Source of the DNA: Scolanthus callimorphus | Lineage: Eukaryota > Cnidaria > Anthozoa > Actiniaria > Edwardsiidae | NCBI GenBank assembly: GCA_033964015.1 | Contig: CM066916.1 | Coordinates: 31,327,404-31,391,403, forward strand | DNA: 64,000 bases | Reading direction: 5' to 3' | In this document: piece after piece, positions 23,101 to 30,834 of the stretch | Numbering within the stretch: the stretch's first letter is position 1 | Layout: each line of letters opens with the position of its first letter | Position numbers and translations under genes: made by a program | Notes under the pieces: generated by a model | Seen by the model: the letters and a program-made list of their open reading frames with translations, nothing else | Told to the model about the DNA's origin: nothing | The model's database searches: none

Positions 23101-26100
23101 CGTTTTTCACTTTGAGTAGTTGACCAGAATGTAGATCTTGCGTTGCGCCATCTAGGAGACACGCCAGCTTCTCCTGGTGGCCATACTGCTCCTCATTTCC
23201 CTTAGCTTTAAACACATGACGAGCAGAATTTTCTAACCGCATTTTTTTGACTGCAGAATCTATGGATTCCTCACTTTGTCTCTTTAACTCGTTTTTAAAA
23301 TTTCCTAGCTCAACAGACAAAAAACTTTTCAGCTCAGATAGAATCTGAGGAGAACACGAAGCCGAAGGACCGGCAACTGGCTCTTCTGGATCGCCCATAA
23401 TCATACTAGAGTTTGGTAACAAAATACTCTACGGCGTCCAACAGGCGAGATGAAAAATTATCATAATTCTGTCGTATTTATACGAAAATTTCTAAAACCT
23501 TATGCTAAACGTAGTTATGTAATCTTACATCATAAAACAATTGTTTTGTCGCGAAGAACAAACAATTATATAATTGTGATTCCATATGCTCAGAACCGTA
23601 ATGAAAACGCTTTCCAACTGCACGATGTTACGTTGGAAAGCATTTAGTCCACCCGTCTGTAGTTTGCTTACTACTAAGAAGTCTTCTACGTTAAAGAGCC
23701 CGTCAGGGGCGTAAAAAGAGCTGTTTTGTAAGGTACGCATGGCAGTAGTGCAAAGGGAAAGGGAGAACGGGCGCGCCGAATAATTAGTCGCCGAACAATA
23801 AGTCGCCGAACAATTAGTCGCCGAACAATTAGTCGCAGAACAACTATCGCCGAACAATTAGTCGCCGAACAATTAGTCGCCGAACAATTAGTCGCCGAAC
23901 AATTAGTCGCCGAACAATCAGTCGCCGAACAATCAGTCGCCGAACAATCAGTCGCCGAACAATTACTCGCCGAACAATTACTCGCCGAACAATTACTCGC
24001 CGAACAATTAGTCGCCGAAGTCGAGGAGATTATTCGCAGATAATCACGGAGCCTGAGGCGACTACTGTTTTAGTATAATTTCTCAAGTGATTCATAAGGT
24101 TGTTAACAAAACTCGCGCGCGCACTCCCAATCCTCTTCAATGCGAGAGAAAACGAACCTCTCTACCAATCAGCGCGCGCAAATTCTTATAATCACTTGAG
24201 TAATTATACTAAAGTCTGATAGACATCATCCACAGAAAATGCACCAGAAAAAGTAGAACAAAGTGAAAAAATTGTAGGATTTGCGTACTTTGTGTATTGG
24301 TAGTGACGCCCCTGCCCGTGTCGGCCACCTATAATTTTTTGCATCATTTAGTTATTTATTATATAAACCTCAGTGTTTTACAGGGATTTCTGCCACTGAG
24401 AAAATGCGTATATTTTCACTTGTGAAAATACGATATTTTAGTACATGTAAAAATATCAGCCAATCAGATGTCTTCTCCCGTTGCTATAAAAACGTTCGGT
24501 TTGGGCGGAATCGAAGTTTTCATATCTATTCTACAAGTTTCCGCCTTTAATAAATAAAAGACGCTTCCCTGGAGCATGGCAGTGTTTCTTGTTTATATAA
24601 TAAACACAATAATTGCGCTCAGTCGTTAGATATCGATGATGTGAACACTCGAAGATGAATTCCATATCTGCGTGCGCCCATATATTATTTAACTAGATAT
24701 TTTGTTGATTTTTTCAGGACTGGGAGATACCGATAAGCCGCAACATGCGGGCACTAAAGCTGTGGTTTGTGCTCAGGATGTATGGCTTGGAAGGAATTCA
24801 GAAACACATTAGAAATGTGAGAAGCAGCTCGCACTCTAAAAAGAACGAATTCAATATCTTCATATCTTAAAAATCGGCATTTTTATATTCCCAGCAGATT
24901 TGGTCTTATATTCTAAAATTTTATGTATATTAGCTATCTTATTTTTTTATTTATTATATAGCCAGCTCGAAATCCCATTGTGCCGGCAGATCGATTTTTC
25001 TTGAATCGTCCAATTATTTCTTAATTGGATCGCGCGCGCTCTAATTGGACAGTTCGCGCTAAAATTGGACAGTTTGGGTTTGAACATTGATGTTATATAA
25101 TTAATAAATAACAGGACTCCATGCTTGTCCAATTAAGAAAAAAATGGATGATTCCTCGGAACTCCAAATTGGACTCGGCCTGCGGCCTCGTCCAATTTTG
25201 GAGTTCCTCTGAATCATCCAATTTTTTCTTAATTGGACAGCATGGAGTCCTATTATATATACTAATAGTCGTATTATATCTTTAGCTCATGTTTAAATTT
25301 TAGAATATTGTAAAAGCGTATTGGATCAGTTTTCCATATCATGCAAATAAAGTATCCTTGTTGCAAAGGCTAACAGGTATCTTTTTGTACGTAGTAATAT
25401 GTAGTAATATGTAAGAGTTAATTACCGAGGATGGGGTCAATACGCGATTTACAGTACCGAGGGCCGTTAGGCCCGAGGGAATGTAAAGCGTATTGACCCC
25501 ATCCGAGGTAATTAACTGGCTTATTACATTTTGGCAAGGTTTTCAGAAAACAGGAACAAATGAAATGCATTCTTCTTATTGAATTTCAAAGTTTTGACAA
25601 GGAGTATAGTTTACAATTGAAAAGGGTAGCGCATTCCGATAGGAACCATTGTTTGTTAGTTAGCTGTTTTCATAGAAGTACGTTCCCCAGATAGTCCGGC
25701 GGATTAGAGCGAATTTTTGAGGAAATTGCGCACTTTAGGCTAAAGCCCCAATTTTTTGCCAGGTGATAGTTTTCAATGTATTTTCAAATCGTAGATATGG
25801 AGGCACGCTAGAATCCATTCTTAGCGAAAGCTAGAGACGTTTTAGAGTGAACTATTGTTTAGCTCAAGAGAAGCCATTTTGAATGCTTTGTTATTAATGA
25901 GCAATGAGGTTTAGAGCTCAGCTTTGTGAACATCCAAGAGTGTTCTCTAGACTGCACAGCCATAGCAGCTCAACATTTGCTAATTCTGAACTATGGATTG
26001 AACTGAGTGACTTCGGCTGAGCGTCTCCTTAGAGTTTTTGGTGATTTATTAAATGCCACGACCAGTTTATTGTGAATGTTTATAATTTATATTGTAAAAC

Positions 26101-28620
26101 AATAGCCTGACTGAGATTTGATGAAATGTTTCAAGAATGACCAACACATTCTAAAAAAGATCGAGATAATTGGTACCTCATGTGTCGAATGTGTAAAAAG
26201 AAGCTTGCTCTGAAATTTTGGCATGATATTTCTTCCTAGTACTGTGCTATACTCTATAACCACGGACGATGGAAGATTTCACTAAGTGCCGCAGAGCTCA
26301 TGAATAACAAAGGATTCAAAGATGGCTGCCAATGGCAAAACAATGGTTCACATTAAAACTGTTCTAGCATTCGCTACGAATAGAATTTAGCGTGCCTCCA
26401 TATCTTATCTTCAATAAACTACTGAAAACTATTGACATGCAAAGTTTGGTGTCTTTAGCCAAAAGTGCGCAATTTTTACGCTAATCCGCCGGACTAAGAG
26501 AAAATGAATGACAGGTTTTATTCAACCATGATTGACAAAGGTTCAAACAAAAAATATACAGCTTGAGTGCATTCATTTGTTAGCAGAACACGAATTATGT
26601 CTTTTGTTTTGGAACAAAACAGCCAGGCCAGTCAATCGAGTGGCTTTTTGTAAAAGCGCGACTCATTCAAACGCTATTTTCGTTTGTACCACGCACTGAC
26701 TGCTACAAGTCAATTTGCATAACGCTGAGCAACAACATGGATCGGAACTGCTTCAAGCTGGAGTAACTGAAGGCAAGTTTCATGTATTTTGCACTCGTTG
26801 GTTGTTCTCTAAGATAAGATATGTAAACGATTTCATCTGTATTTTCAGGTTTACCTGCTTGAACACACTCTATGGGCCAGGAAACCAAGCAAGTAGGCTG
26901 GACAAACGCTTTATTGTTCAAGTCGGTTCAAGTGAAGGCGTTTCTCGGATATGGTGTTTTGTGGCGTTCAACGGGATTCGCGCATAAAGGATAATCATGC
27001 AGGAGCAAATAGAGCGAATTTCAGATGACTGTCGTGAGTTATTCGCAATTACTTTGTAATTACTCCTATAAGTTTTATTCAAAATTGCTGTAATCACGTT
27101 GCGATTGGTCTCCACTACAGTCATATGAAATCCGCTCTATTTAACAATTAGACAGATAGTCATATAGATGCATGAACTGAGATTATTGGTGTTTTTTTCT
27201 CGGGATGTATGGATTTGAATTCATTAGGAAAAGAGTTTGGGGGTGACTAGATTGGGTAGCGGTAAGTAGAATGTCCATGTATTTAACTGAGTTAAATACC
27301 TAATGTTTATTTAATGAGGTATTTAACTCTGTATATACCCGGGATGTTCCACTTACAGCTATTCAATTCTTTTCATCAGCCCCTCTCTTCCCTAGAGAAT
27401 TTCAAATCCCTTCCCGGCTTTAAGTTACTTGCGAGGTATGTACGTTAGTTGGAGACCTCAAAAACACAATGGAAACCGTGTCAATCATGTAATAAATGCA
27501 CTTATTTTCACAGCACGTCAAAATGGCAAAGATATTCGAGAACCTCTTGGGCCAAGACTCAAGATTTGAACAAGTGGCAAACGTTGTGCTTGGACTTGTG
27601 TGCTTTAAATTCAAGGTAAATACCATTTTAGCTCATACATTTCGTGTGCACCCCATTATTTATTAATACACCTTATTTAAGCATTAGAGCACAAACTTCT
27701 ATGCTTCTATACAAACTTCTGTACGCAACAAAGCACGCGTGATGTTGGGATATAGCGGGAGAGAACCATTACTTTATCGGTGTAATAGAGCATAGAATTG
27801 GACCAATCAGAGCGCGCGTTATATCGTTAGCTATATTCTAAATCCAAACAAATAAACATTAAATACTGAAAGATGACAATAAACCTTCTTGTGCCAAGAT
27901 AACTCTAAATCCAACAAGATACATCGGTAAACAACAACATCGATAATCATAAAAATATTTTAAACCACTAACTTAGTAAGAGCTTTAAAAATCACGCTAT
28001 ATTGCTAGCCCCGCCCATCTTTCTCGATCTCTCTGATATAAACTTGGTCATCCACAAGCAGAAACGTATAAGGAAGTTGAAACGTGTAACGGCGATAATT
28101 CGCGTGTCAAGCTTCGGAATATTCAAGCTGATATGTTTCTGCTACAAGCTACAGACCGTGGTGAAGCTCCTTACTTATTCGCGTTTCCCGATTCGAATGT
28201 TTACTGATTCGACCATTGACCGATTCAATTCCGGGGGGGTACTTATGAAAAAATAGAACAGTCAAAATAGCTCTTGAAAACAGTTTATTTCCACTACAGA
28301 ACCCTATTGAGTCCAGTTTTAAGGATTCAAGAACAAATTTCCCTTGACTAAATACATAAACAACTGAGCGCGCACCTTTTTTCATGCAGGAGGGAACGCG
28401 GGCTAACACTCGAGCCCTCTTGAGTTCCATTAATAACGAGGGCCTGATTCACATGAACCCGGGCGAGTGCAACGGAGGGTACATGATCCGATTCGCCATA
28501 TCCAGCGAGTGGGTCAAAGAGGAGGATATACACTACGCATGGCAAGTCATACAGAGGCACGCTGATCGGCTCATAGGAAGTGACGCGGGCGCAATGGTTA
28601 TTAATGGGATATCTAACTAG
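5104..28620 (+). CDS. Group II PLP-dependent aromatic amino acid decarboxylase, 5'-partial, 11 exons
   Basis: Likely a cytosolic enzyme removing CO2 from an aromatic amino acid (DOPA, 5-HTP, histidine or tyrosine) to give a monoamine, using pyridoxal phosphate. Exons: 5104-5183, 5478-5612, 7476-7573, 8894-8926, 11152-11218, 12731-12825, 13656-13723, 14841 to 14943 or 14956, 24718-24816, 27514-27615, 28390-28620 (stop TAG). All have AG/GT borders and phases agree except at two places. Recognised motifs: [55 protein letters not shown] (the Asp pairs with the PLP nitrogen), SFNSNPHK (Schiff-base Lys at 13686-13688), VDPAYL (catalytic-loop Tyr), LWFVLRMYG, and the C-terminal MIRFAIS. About 370 residues are visible against roughly 480 in the family; the N-terminal ~100 are not seen. 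A small exon expected to carry the PLP-stacking His (AHSSV region) was not found between exons 2 and 3, and the exon 8 to 9 junction is uncertain. Substrate cannot be decided. Confidence 0.87.
5296..5340 (+). repeat. Partial duplicate of the exon 2 acceptor (decoy)
   Basis: Matches 5460-5501, repeating the acceptor CTATCGTTGCAG and the first ~20 bases of decarboxylase exon 2. If used at 5318 the frame would end at TGA after ten codons. Confidence 0.75.
5807..6046. repeat. Inverted repeat in decarboxylase intron 2
   Basis: Arms of ~66 bases starting CGATTGCGTTTGAGCG and containing CCCTAACAGTTCGCACGTTA, separated by about 105 bases. Probably the remains of a MITE. Confidence 0.65.
7094..7192 (+). 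repeat. 33-bp tandem triplication
   Basis: Three identical units of AGAGTTCATTTATACACATT plus GCTTCGTTCTATT in decarboxylase intron 2. A related single unit lies near 6512-6543. Confidence 0.88.
8096..8359. mobile_element. MITE with CATATCAAGATAG ends (copy 1)
   Basis: A 264-bp element with 13-bp perfect inverted ends CATATCAAGATAG. It is present again, inverted, at 30559-30834. Confidence 0.78.
9057..10194. mobile_element. Foldback element with ~554-bp near-identical inverted arms
   Basis: Ends CACAGGCTCCCCAGG and the reverse complement; the arms meet around a ~30-base spacer at 9611-9640. Flanks repeat TTCTAAT (9050-9056 and 10195-10201), a possible 7-bp target duplication, though the target is itself a repeat of that unit. 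The arms differ at only a few positions by eye, implying recent arrival. Both arms show the same short open frame, which is an effect of the palindrome. Confidence 0.8.
10195..10445 (+). repeat. Subterminal tandem array, unit ACTTCTAATTTCTC / ACTTCTAATTTCCG
   Basis: About 18 imperfect 14-bp units alternating between TTTCTC and TTTCCG forms. The same array begins at 8969-9056 and is interrupted by the foldback element; the opposite-strand version is at 10856-11060. Confidence 0.8.
10671..10853. mobile_element. Short hAT-like MITE
   Basis: Ends CAGGGACGTAGCCAGG and CCTGGCTACGCCCCTG are inverted and match the usual CAGGG...CCCTG hAT form. Inside are a G-run and two imperfect GACCCCCCTTT repeats. 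No 8-bp target duplication was found, so the boundaries are tentative. Confidence 0.6.
10856..11060 (-). repeat. Subterminal tandem array, opposite orientation
   Basis: About 15 units of GAAATTAGAAGTNG, the complement of the left array of the MITE at 8956-11075. Confidence 0.8.
11421..12271. mobile_element. MITE with nested MITE in decarboxylase intron 5
   Basis: Ends carry TAGGGTTCGGCA and its complement-like TGCCGAAGCCTA, with repeated GGCAACTTTT units just inside. Flanked by ACAAGCA at 11414-11420 and 12272-12278, a good 7-bp target duplication. A TATATAAAC-ended MITE lies inside at 11724-11912. Confidence 0.62.
11724..11912. mobile_element. MITE with TTTATTATATAAAC ends (copy 1)
   Basis: Inverted ends around TTATTATATAAACACCAATG and its complement. 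The interior has a TTTTCACATGTGAAAATAT hairpin. A relative lies at 24351-24605. Confidence 0.6.
13465..13545 (-). repeat. tRNA-derived sequence, probable SINE head
   Basis: On the minus strand TGGCTCAGCGTTACC fits a Pol III A box and GGTTCGACTCT a B box, about 50 bases apart. The acceptor stem does not close, so it is a degraded tRNA or SINE rather than a working tRNA gene. Confidence 0.45.
13701..14030 (+). repeat. 66-bp tandem repeat duplicating the exon 7 end and splice donor
   Basis: Five units start at 13701, 13767, 13833, 13899 and 13965. Each holds the last 23 bases of decarboxylase exon 7 and the following intron start, including CTATG|GTATGTG. The donor GT is kept in units 1, 2, 4 and 5 (13724, 13790, 13922, 13988) but is CT in unit 3 (13856). 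The unit is 22 codons long and open in the exon frame throughout. Confidence 0.9.
15176..15675. mobile_element. Foldback MITE, about 500 bp
   Basis: Long inverted arms starting TTAAAGTGCCACTAAAGGC and its complement. The arms extend inward through GTAGTTGACTTCTGCC and TCTATGTCTTCTTCATGCG. TTAA lies at both tips, compatible with a piggyBac-type target. It lies early in intron 8 of the decarboxylase. Confidence 0.7.
16126..16731. mobile_element. MITE with TTAAAGGGGCACTCG ends, holding a nested insertion
   Basis: Ends TTAAAGGGGCACTCGCAC and complement. Inside, between about 16262 and 16635, lies a foldback built from ATACCACGGAA / GGACATACC motifs that is absent from the related copy at 31110-31313. 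It lies close to the distal end of the Ngaro-like element. Confidence 0.65.
17021..17120 (-). repeat. Ngaro-like element repeat B2 (3' end)
   Basis: A 100-bp sequence identical by eye to B1 at 17674-17773. It ends ATTCATTACTACCC and sets the element's distal boundary. Confidence 0.8.
17439..17674 (-). repeat. Ngaro-like element repeat A2
   Basis: A 236-bp direct copy of 23410-23646 (A1), differing by one T in a T-run. It follows repeat B1 directly on the element strand, as in split direct repeats. Confidence 0.85.
17674..17773 (-). repeat. Ngaro-like element repeat B1
   Basis: The B copy next to the recombinase reading frame; it abuts A2. The B1-A2 junction is the diagnostic feature of split direct repeats. 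Confidence 0.8.
17838..18423 (-). pseudogene. Tyrosine recombinase of the Ngaro-like element, catalytic C-terminal part
   Basis: Reading from the insertion boundary, [13 protein letters not shown] leads into the catalytic domain. Visible active-site elements: the first Arg in [25 protein letters not shown] (the H-x-x-R box, here with Lys for the second Arg), the later His in DKHAGWKS, and the tyrosine nucleophile in QSYINI. It ends VPKAINL, typical of Ngaro recombinases. The 5' half is displaced by a 1.75-kb insertion, so no intact enzyme can be made. Confidence 0.75.
18424..20171. mobile_element. DNA transposon inserted in the Ngaro recombinase gene
   Basis: Inverted ends: CATTACCAGCAATCTGAGAC at the left, and the reverse complement of the right end reads CATTACCAGCAATGCGAGAC. 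Only TT (18422-18423 and 20172-20173) or a single base can be a target duplication; joining the flanks with one base duplicated restores the recombinase frame. No transposase is visible, so it is non-autonomous. It carries another inserted element at 18848-19652. Confidence 0.75.
18848..19652. mobile_element. MITE nested inside the transposon at 18424-20171
   Basis: About 35-bp inverted ends beginning GGGACCGATCGTTTATAACG, flanked by TTA at 18845-18847 and 19653-19655. A three-base TTA/TAA duplication with GGG ends suits the PIF/Harbinger group. No transposase is present. This is the third level of nesting at this site. Confidence 0.72.
20194..20559 (-). pseudogene. Tyrosine recombinase of the Ngaro-like element, N-terminal part (frameshifted)
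   Basis: Encodes the core-binding N-terminal domain ([36 protein letters not shown]). Near 20215-20225 the frame breaks: the expected family sequence [12 protein letters not shown] is present in the neighbouring frame and runs on for a few codons to the transposon inserted at 20171. The remainder of the gene lies beyond that insertion, at 17838-18423. The recombinase therefore has both a one-base frameshift and an insertion. Confidence 0.75.
20609..21586 (-). CDS. RNase H and connection domain of the Ngaro-like pol
   Basis: A 325-residue continuation of pol starting at [10 protein letters not shown]. RNase H landmarks are [14 protein letters not shown] (first catalytic Asp), [14 protein letters not shown] (Glu) and [14 protein letters not shown] (Asp), followed by [15 protein letters not shown], typical of DIRS-group RNase H. 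The C-terminal part ([17 protein letters not shown]) resembles the region before the recombinase in these elements. It is in the -1 frame relative to the reverse transcriptase and overlaps its end by four bases. Confidence 0.78.
   Translation of the reverse strand: MRNSWNDVLFAPEGVLHELKCWWSHVEAFNGYPINRPLSSSAVLISDASDSGYGAHIAFDGDQRICSGMWDESEKKESSSLRELLAIFLALKSFKGVVSGKKIKIFSDNQNVVRIVHNGSRVAQLQQIALSIFNFCMTNCISFQAQWIPRAENQFADYLSRIVDPDDWMLNRKLFQLISNRWGPFHVDRMACHYNSQLPRFNSKFWCPGTEAVDCFTQDWGKECNNYVCPPPYLVSAVLFHMESCKAKGTLVVPEWKSAAFWPLLCSRERRFVDFVKDHWYLPKFVDTFIPGRGSTIVYSNKKSAFLSTPKFKMLALRLDFTGSV
21583..22812 (-). CDS. Reverse transcriptase of the Ngaro-like element
   Basis: A 409-residue open frame with reverse transcriptase motifs in order: [14 protein letters not shown] (motif A), [12 protein letters not shown] (motif B) and [10 protein letters not shown] (motif C, YIDD catalytic pair), followed by a thumb-like region WLGVVIDT. 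The true start is uncertain because the first ~50 codons overlap gag in another frame, so expression by frameshift or reinitiation is possible. It stops at a T-run, and the RNase H frame begins there in the -1 frame. These two domains are normally one polypeptide in DIRS-group elements. Confidence 0.8.
   Translation of the reverse strand: MVNPAIFGEIVTVQEGPMQAQPMSAEINSRGRLVKRHSLQLPQPPLCRPKEASDGERFHDTRFCELETGDVNLVDLFEFKSADVTQSTTVQSVQGRISASKAWWFNNLQLSALVIGVLLKCYMIPFICFPPPSFIKNNRSALDNADFVAQAINELLLNKCAVEVFSRPYCCNPLSVVCGRKLRLVLDLSRSVNPFIKKFKFKYEGLPTLATMFRENFWFFTFDIESGYHHLDINPNFWKFLGFSWSYNGQVKYFVFRVLPFGLSSACHLFTKMFKPLVARWRAMGIFAILYIDDGIFGCRSLSDAKSASLLVKSDLENSGWKFNVKKSDWEPRQLGEWLGVVIDTIRMRFIVPDKKIKKLKSNLTTLINEFPNLRVRGVASVAGLVISLSVAIGPIARLFTRQMYFLFK
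22652..23404 (-). CDS. Gag-like protein of the Ngaro-like element (CCHC zinc knuckle)
   Basis: About 250 residues starting [14 protein letters not shown], just inside repeat A1. I prefer this ATG to the longer open frame that begins within the repeat without an ATG. It has an N-terminal helical and coiled-coil-like part ([17 protein letters not shown]), a lysine/glutamate-rich middle ([15 protein letters not shown]) and a CCHC knuckle [14 protein letters not shown] near residue 200, spaced C-x2-C-x4-H-x4-C, as expected for RNA binding in the nucleocapsid. The last ~160 nt overlap the reverse transcriptase frame, which is +1 relative to gag. The frame looks intact. Confidence 0.75.
   Translation of the reverse strand: MIMGDPEEPVAGPSASCSPQILSELKSFLSVELGNFKNELKRQSEESIDSAVKKMRLENSARHVFKAKGNEEQYGHQEKLACLLDGATQDLHSGQLLKVKNALEEGKALIANRMKHIVLADLHGWDFVSEYKQIPIAEDESDEKRIRKVLKEVQTVREKKKAEKAKKDNRFKPDYRRASSSISNGAPFFNSMSGCFLCGKPGHFWRNCYRSRGSNASTANVGGNQFSWQARQAPQFAAAPASLMPAQGSK
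23410..23646 (-). repeat. Ngaro-like element repeat A1 (5' end of the element)
   Basis: This 237-bp copy marks the element's upstream edge on the minus strand; the gag ATG lies six bases beyond its inner end. It contains an internal hairpin around AACAATTGTTTTGTCGCG. Confidence 0.85.
23781..24018 (+). repeat. 15-bp minisatellite beside the Ngaro-like element
   Basis: About 16 units of GTCGCCGAACAATTA with local variants (TTACTC, ATCAGTC) that occur in runs, suggesting recent amplification. Confidence 0.88.
24351..24605. mobile_element. MITE with TTTATTATATAAAC ends (copy 2)
   Basis: Same terminal sequence as 11724-11912, with TTTTCACTTGTGAAAATA-type hairpin DNA inside. It lies just upstream of decarboxylase exon 9. 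Confidence 0.55.
25692..26496. mobile_element. Long-TIR element, about 805 bp
   Basis: Ends TAGTCCGGCGGATTAG and its exact complement; the arms extend about 150 bases with gaps and include GGAGGCACGCTA. A TA on each side fits a Tc1/mariner-type target. It interrupts a repeat whose other copy is at 28995-29590. No transposase is seen. Confidence 0.65.
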
Positions 28621-28756
28621 TGCTATTTGGATAGTCTAAATCGGTGTTTTTAAAGTAAAGAATCTTACAAAAGTTGTCAGTTTCGTTACCATGGTAACGA
28701 TGATATGGGGTCTAGCAATATCAAGGGGGGTAATCCGGGCTAAAAAAAAGTCAAAT

Positions 28757-28832
28757 TTACTTATATGTTATTTACTTATATGTTATTTACTTATATGATA
28801 TTTACTTATATGATATTTACTTATATGATAAC
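28757..28832 (+). repeat. 16-bp tandem repeat
   Basis: Five units of TTTACTTATATGATAT (first units TTAT instead of GATAT), just after the decarboxylase stop codon, in the presumed 3' UTR or downstream DNA. Confidence 0.8.
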
Positions 28833-28994
28833 TAATCTTGTAAAATTCAGTACTTATTCATGAGGGTGCGACCCAATCAAAATCTCAGAATAGGGGTCAC
28901 ATGGATGCACTGTAAACCCCAATACAAATCAAGCAGAGGTAAATGAATTATTAAACAGTAGTATTAAGTTAGAGTTAATTACCGAGATTCGAGG

Positions 28995-29590
28995 CAATAA
29001 CCCCAAATGAGATGCATTCTTCTCATTGAATTTTACACTTTTGAAAAGGAGTACAGTTTACAATTGTAAAGGATGGCGCATTCCAATAGGAACTATTGTT
29101 AGTTATTTAGCTGCTTTCACAGAAGTGTGTTCCCCAGAGAAACGCTTATTGCAATGAATTTTTACCATGCACAATAAAGTTGTGATGCAGAGGAAAATGA
29201 ATGACAACTCTTATTCAACCATGATTGACAAAGATTTCCAAACAAAACATATACAGCTTGAGTGCATCCAATTGTTAGCAGAACACGAATTACGTCTTTT
29301 GTTTCCGTACAACAGCCAGTCCAATCAATCAAGTGGCCTTTTGTAAAAGTGCAAAAACTCATTAAAGCGCTATTATTTTTGGTCGGTACGTAGCTGCTTA
29401 AAGCTCCTCTCTGGTTGGGTAATACAACAATACCCTATACCTCAACACAAAGAACGAGGATAATAGAGACAAAATAACTCCTTTGTATAACGAAAATAAT
29501 AGAGACAATAGCAACTACGTCCTTCCTGGTTATTTTCGTTTGTACAACGCCCTGACAGCTACAGCTACTCATGGTTTATCATGAATTTGG
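28995..29590 (+). repeat. Dispersed repeat, partner of 25540-26700
   Basis: Shares GATGCATTCTTCTCATTGAA, AGGAGTACAGTTTACAATTG and AAAATGAATGACA with the earlier region in the same orientation. This copy lacks the 25692-26496 insertion. Confidence 0.65.
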
Positions 29591-29824
29591 TCCAAACTTT
29601 TTGGAGTCATTTTAAACACGAGGTTCCGGTATAAAAGGGATAACTCCTCCCACCCCCGGGCTCGAAAACAATCAGTTATTGATCAGCTGTCAAAGAGTGA
29701 ACATCTCACTTCGTCTCTCTGTACCGCGTCAGGCTGAACAAGTTTCAAACTTGGCAATTTCATAGCGTATGGTAATTAATAATATAGCAAAATTCAAGTT
29801 TCTTTTTTTTCTAAGACTAATTTG

Positions 29825-30090
29825 AAACATAATATAGGATTCGGAGTTATTTCTGTAGCACACTGGTTTATTTTAAAACATTTTGATTAAACAACCGTGA
29901 CAGTGCCCCTTGAAGTCTAAGGAAAAATGGCTTATTGTGTGGTTCCAGAAATTATCCATAGGAAGGATAAGGGATATCTTTTCCATGCAAATATTTTTCT
30001 TCGGAAATTCCAGAGAGGTGGGGGGTCACTTCTCAACACCCTTCCCGGGGGGGGATATTTTCTGGAACCACACATTATAGATTCATAGGT
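29825..30090 (+). repeat. Dispersed direct repeat, copy 2 (with MITE 29935-30076)
   Basis: Second copy of the sequence that opens the window. The MITE termini and the outside flank both match, so a larger unit was copied. Confidence 0.75.
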
Positions 30091-30558
30091 AAGTATATGG
30101 CTTATTATGGATTCATAGGTAAGTATCCAGATATTTACCTATGATTCTAAAACTCATGAATAGTCAATCAGGCAAACACAATGGAAGTCAGGACCATGAA
30201 GGCCGTTTGTATACCCCGATAGAAATTATCATTTTTGGGAGTCCATGAATATTTTCAGGGAACAGCTGTAAATAAACCTTCAAAAAAATTATATTTATTA
30301 AAAGTTACTTCTTTTTGCCATAGCCCGCTAGTCCATTCTATAAGCTTTCCAACGATATATAAGTTCACATGTTTTGGTTAAACTAAGGACAAGTATGACT
30401 TTTTTCCGACGACGTGCGCGAAGGGTACGACTGAGAGGCGGGAGATTGAAATCATGTGTTTTTTTATTGATCTTCGATTTTCTTATTTCAGTAGTGTTAT
30501 GCAGAAAATTTATATTTATCATTTTAATTCAAGTATAAAATAATACAACACTAGATAT

Positions 30559-30834
30559 CATATCAAGATAGCAGTGTCGCCTTTCTAGAGATTGACCGGG
30601 CTTCCTGTGGTATCTTGTCTACCTTGTTGCCAGGCTCTTGACCGTGAACAACACGGTGGAAAATGCACATAGCATCTTTCCTCGAGTATATTTGAGTTTT
30701 GGTTGAGTTTTAAGCTTTCTAAGCCAATAGAAATAGTGAAAAACTTACTGGGATTCCAAATATGGTATGCAGATATTTCCTTATAAGGAAGTTGGAGAAT
30801 GTCGACACTTTTTCAAGGGAACTATCTTGATATG
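30559..30834. mobile_element. MITE with CATATCAAGATAG ends (copy 2)
   Basis: An inverted-orientation copy of 8096-8359, about 276 bp, highly similar over its length with small indels. Confidence 0.78.

Larger units (their letters stand above)
17021..23646 (-). mobile_element. Ngaro-like tyrosine-recombinase retrotransposon with split direct repeats
   Basis: A 6.6-kb element lying antisense in intron 8 of the decarboxylase gene. Reading the minus strand the order is: repeat A1 (23646-23410), gag, reverse transcriptase, RNase H, tyrosine recombinase, repeat B1 (17773-17674), repeat A2 (17674-17439), about 318 bp of unique DNA, repeat B2 (17120-17021). The A copies differ by about one indel and the 100-bp B copies look identical. 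The A1...B1-A2...B2 arrangement, the recombinase in place of an integrase, and the lack of a visible methyltransferase point to the Ngaro/PAT side of the DIRS group. Near-identical repeats imply recent insertion, yet the recombinase is broken by another transposon and by a frameshift, so this copy cannot move on its own. Confidence 0.82.
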
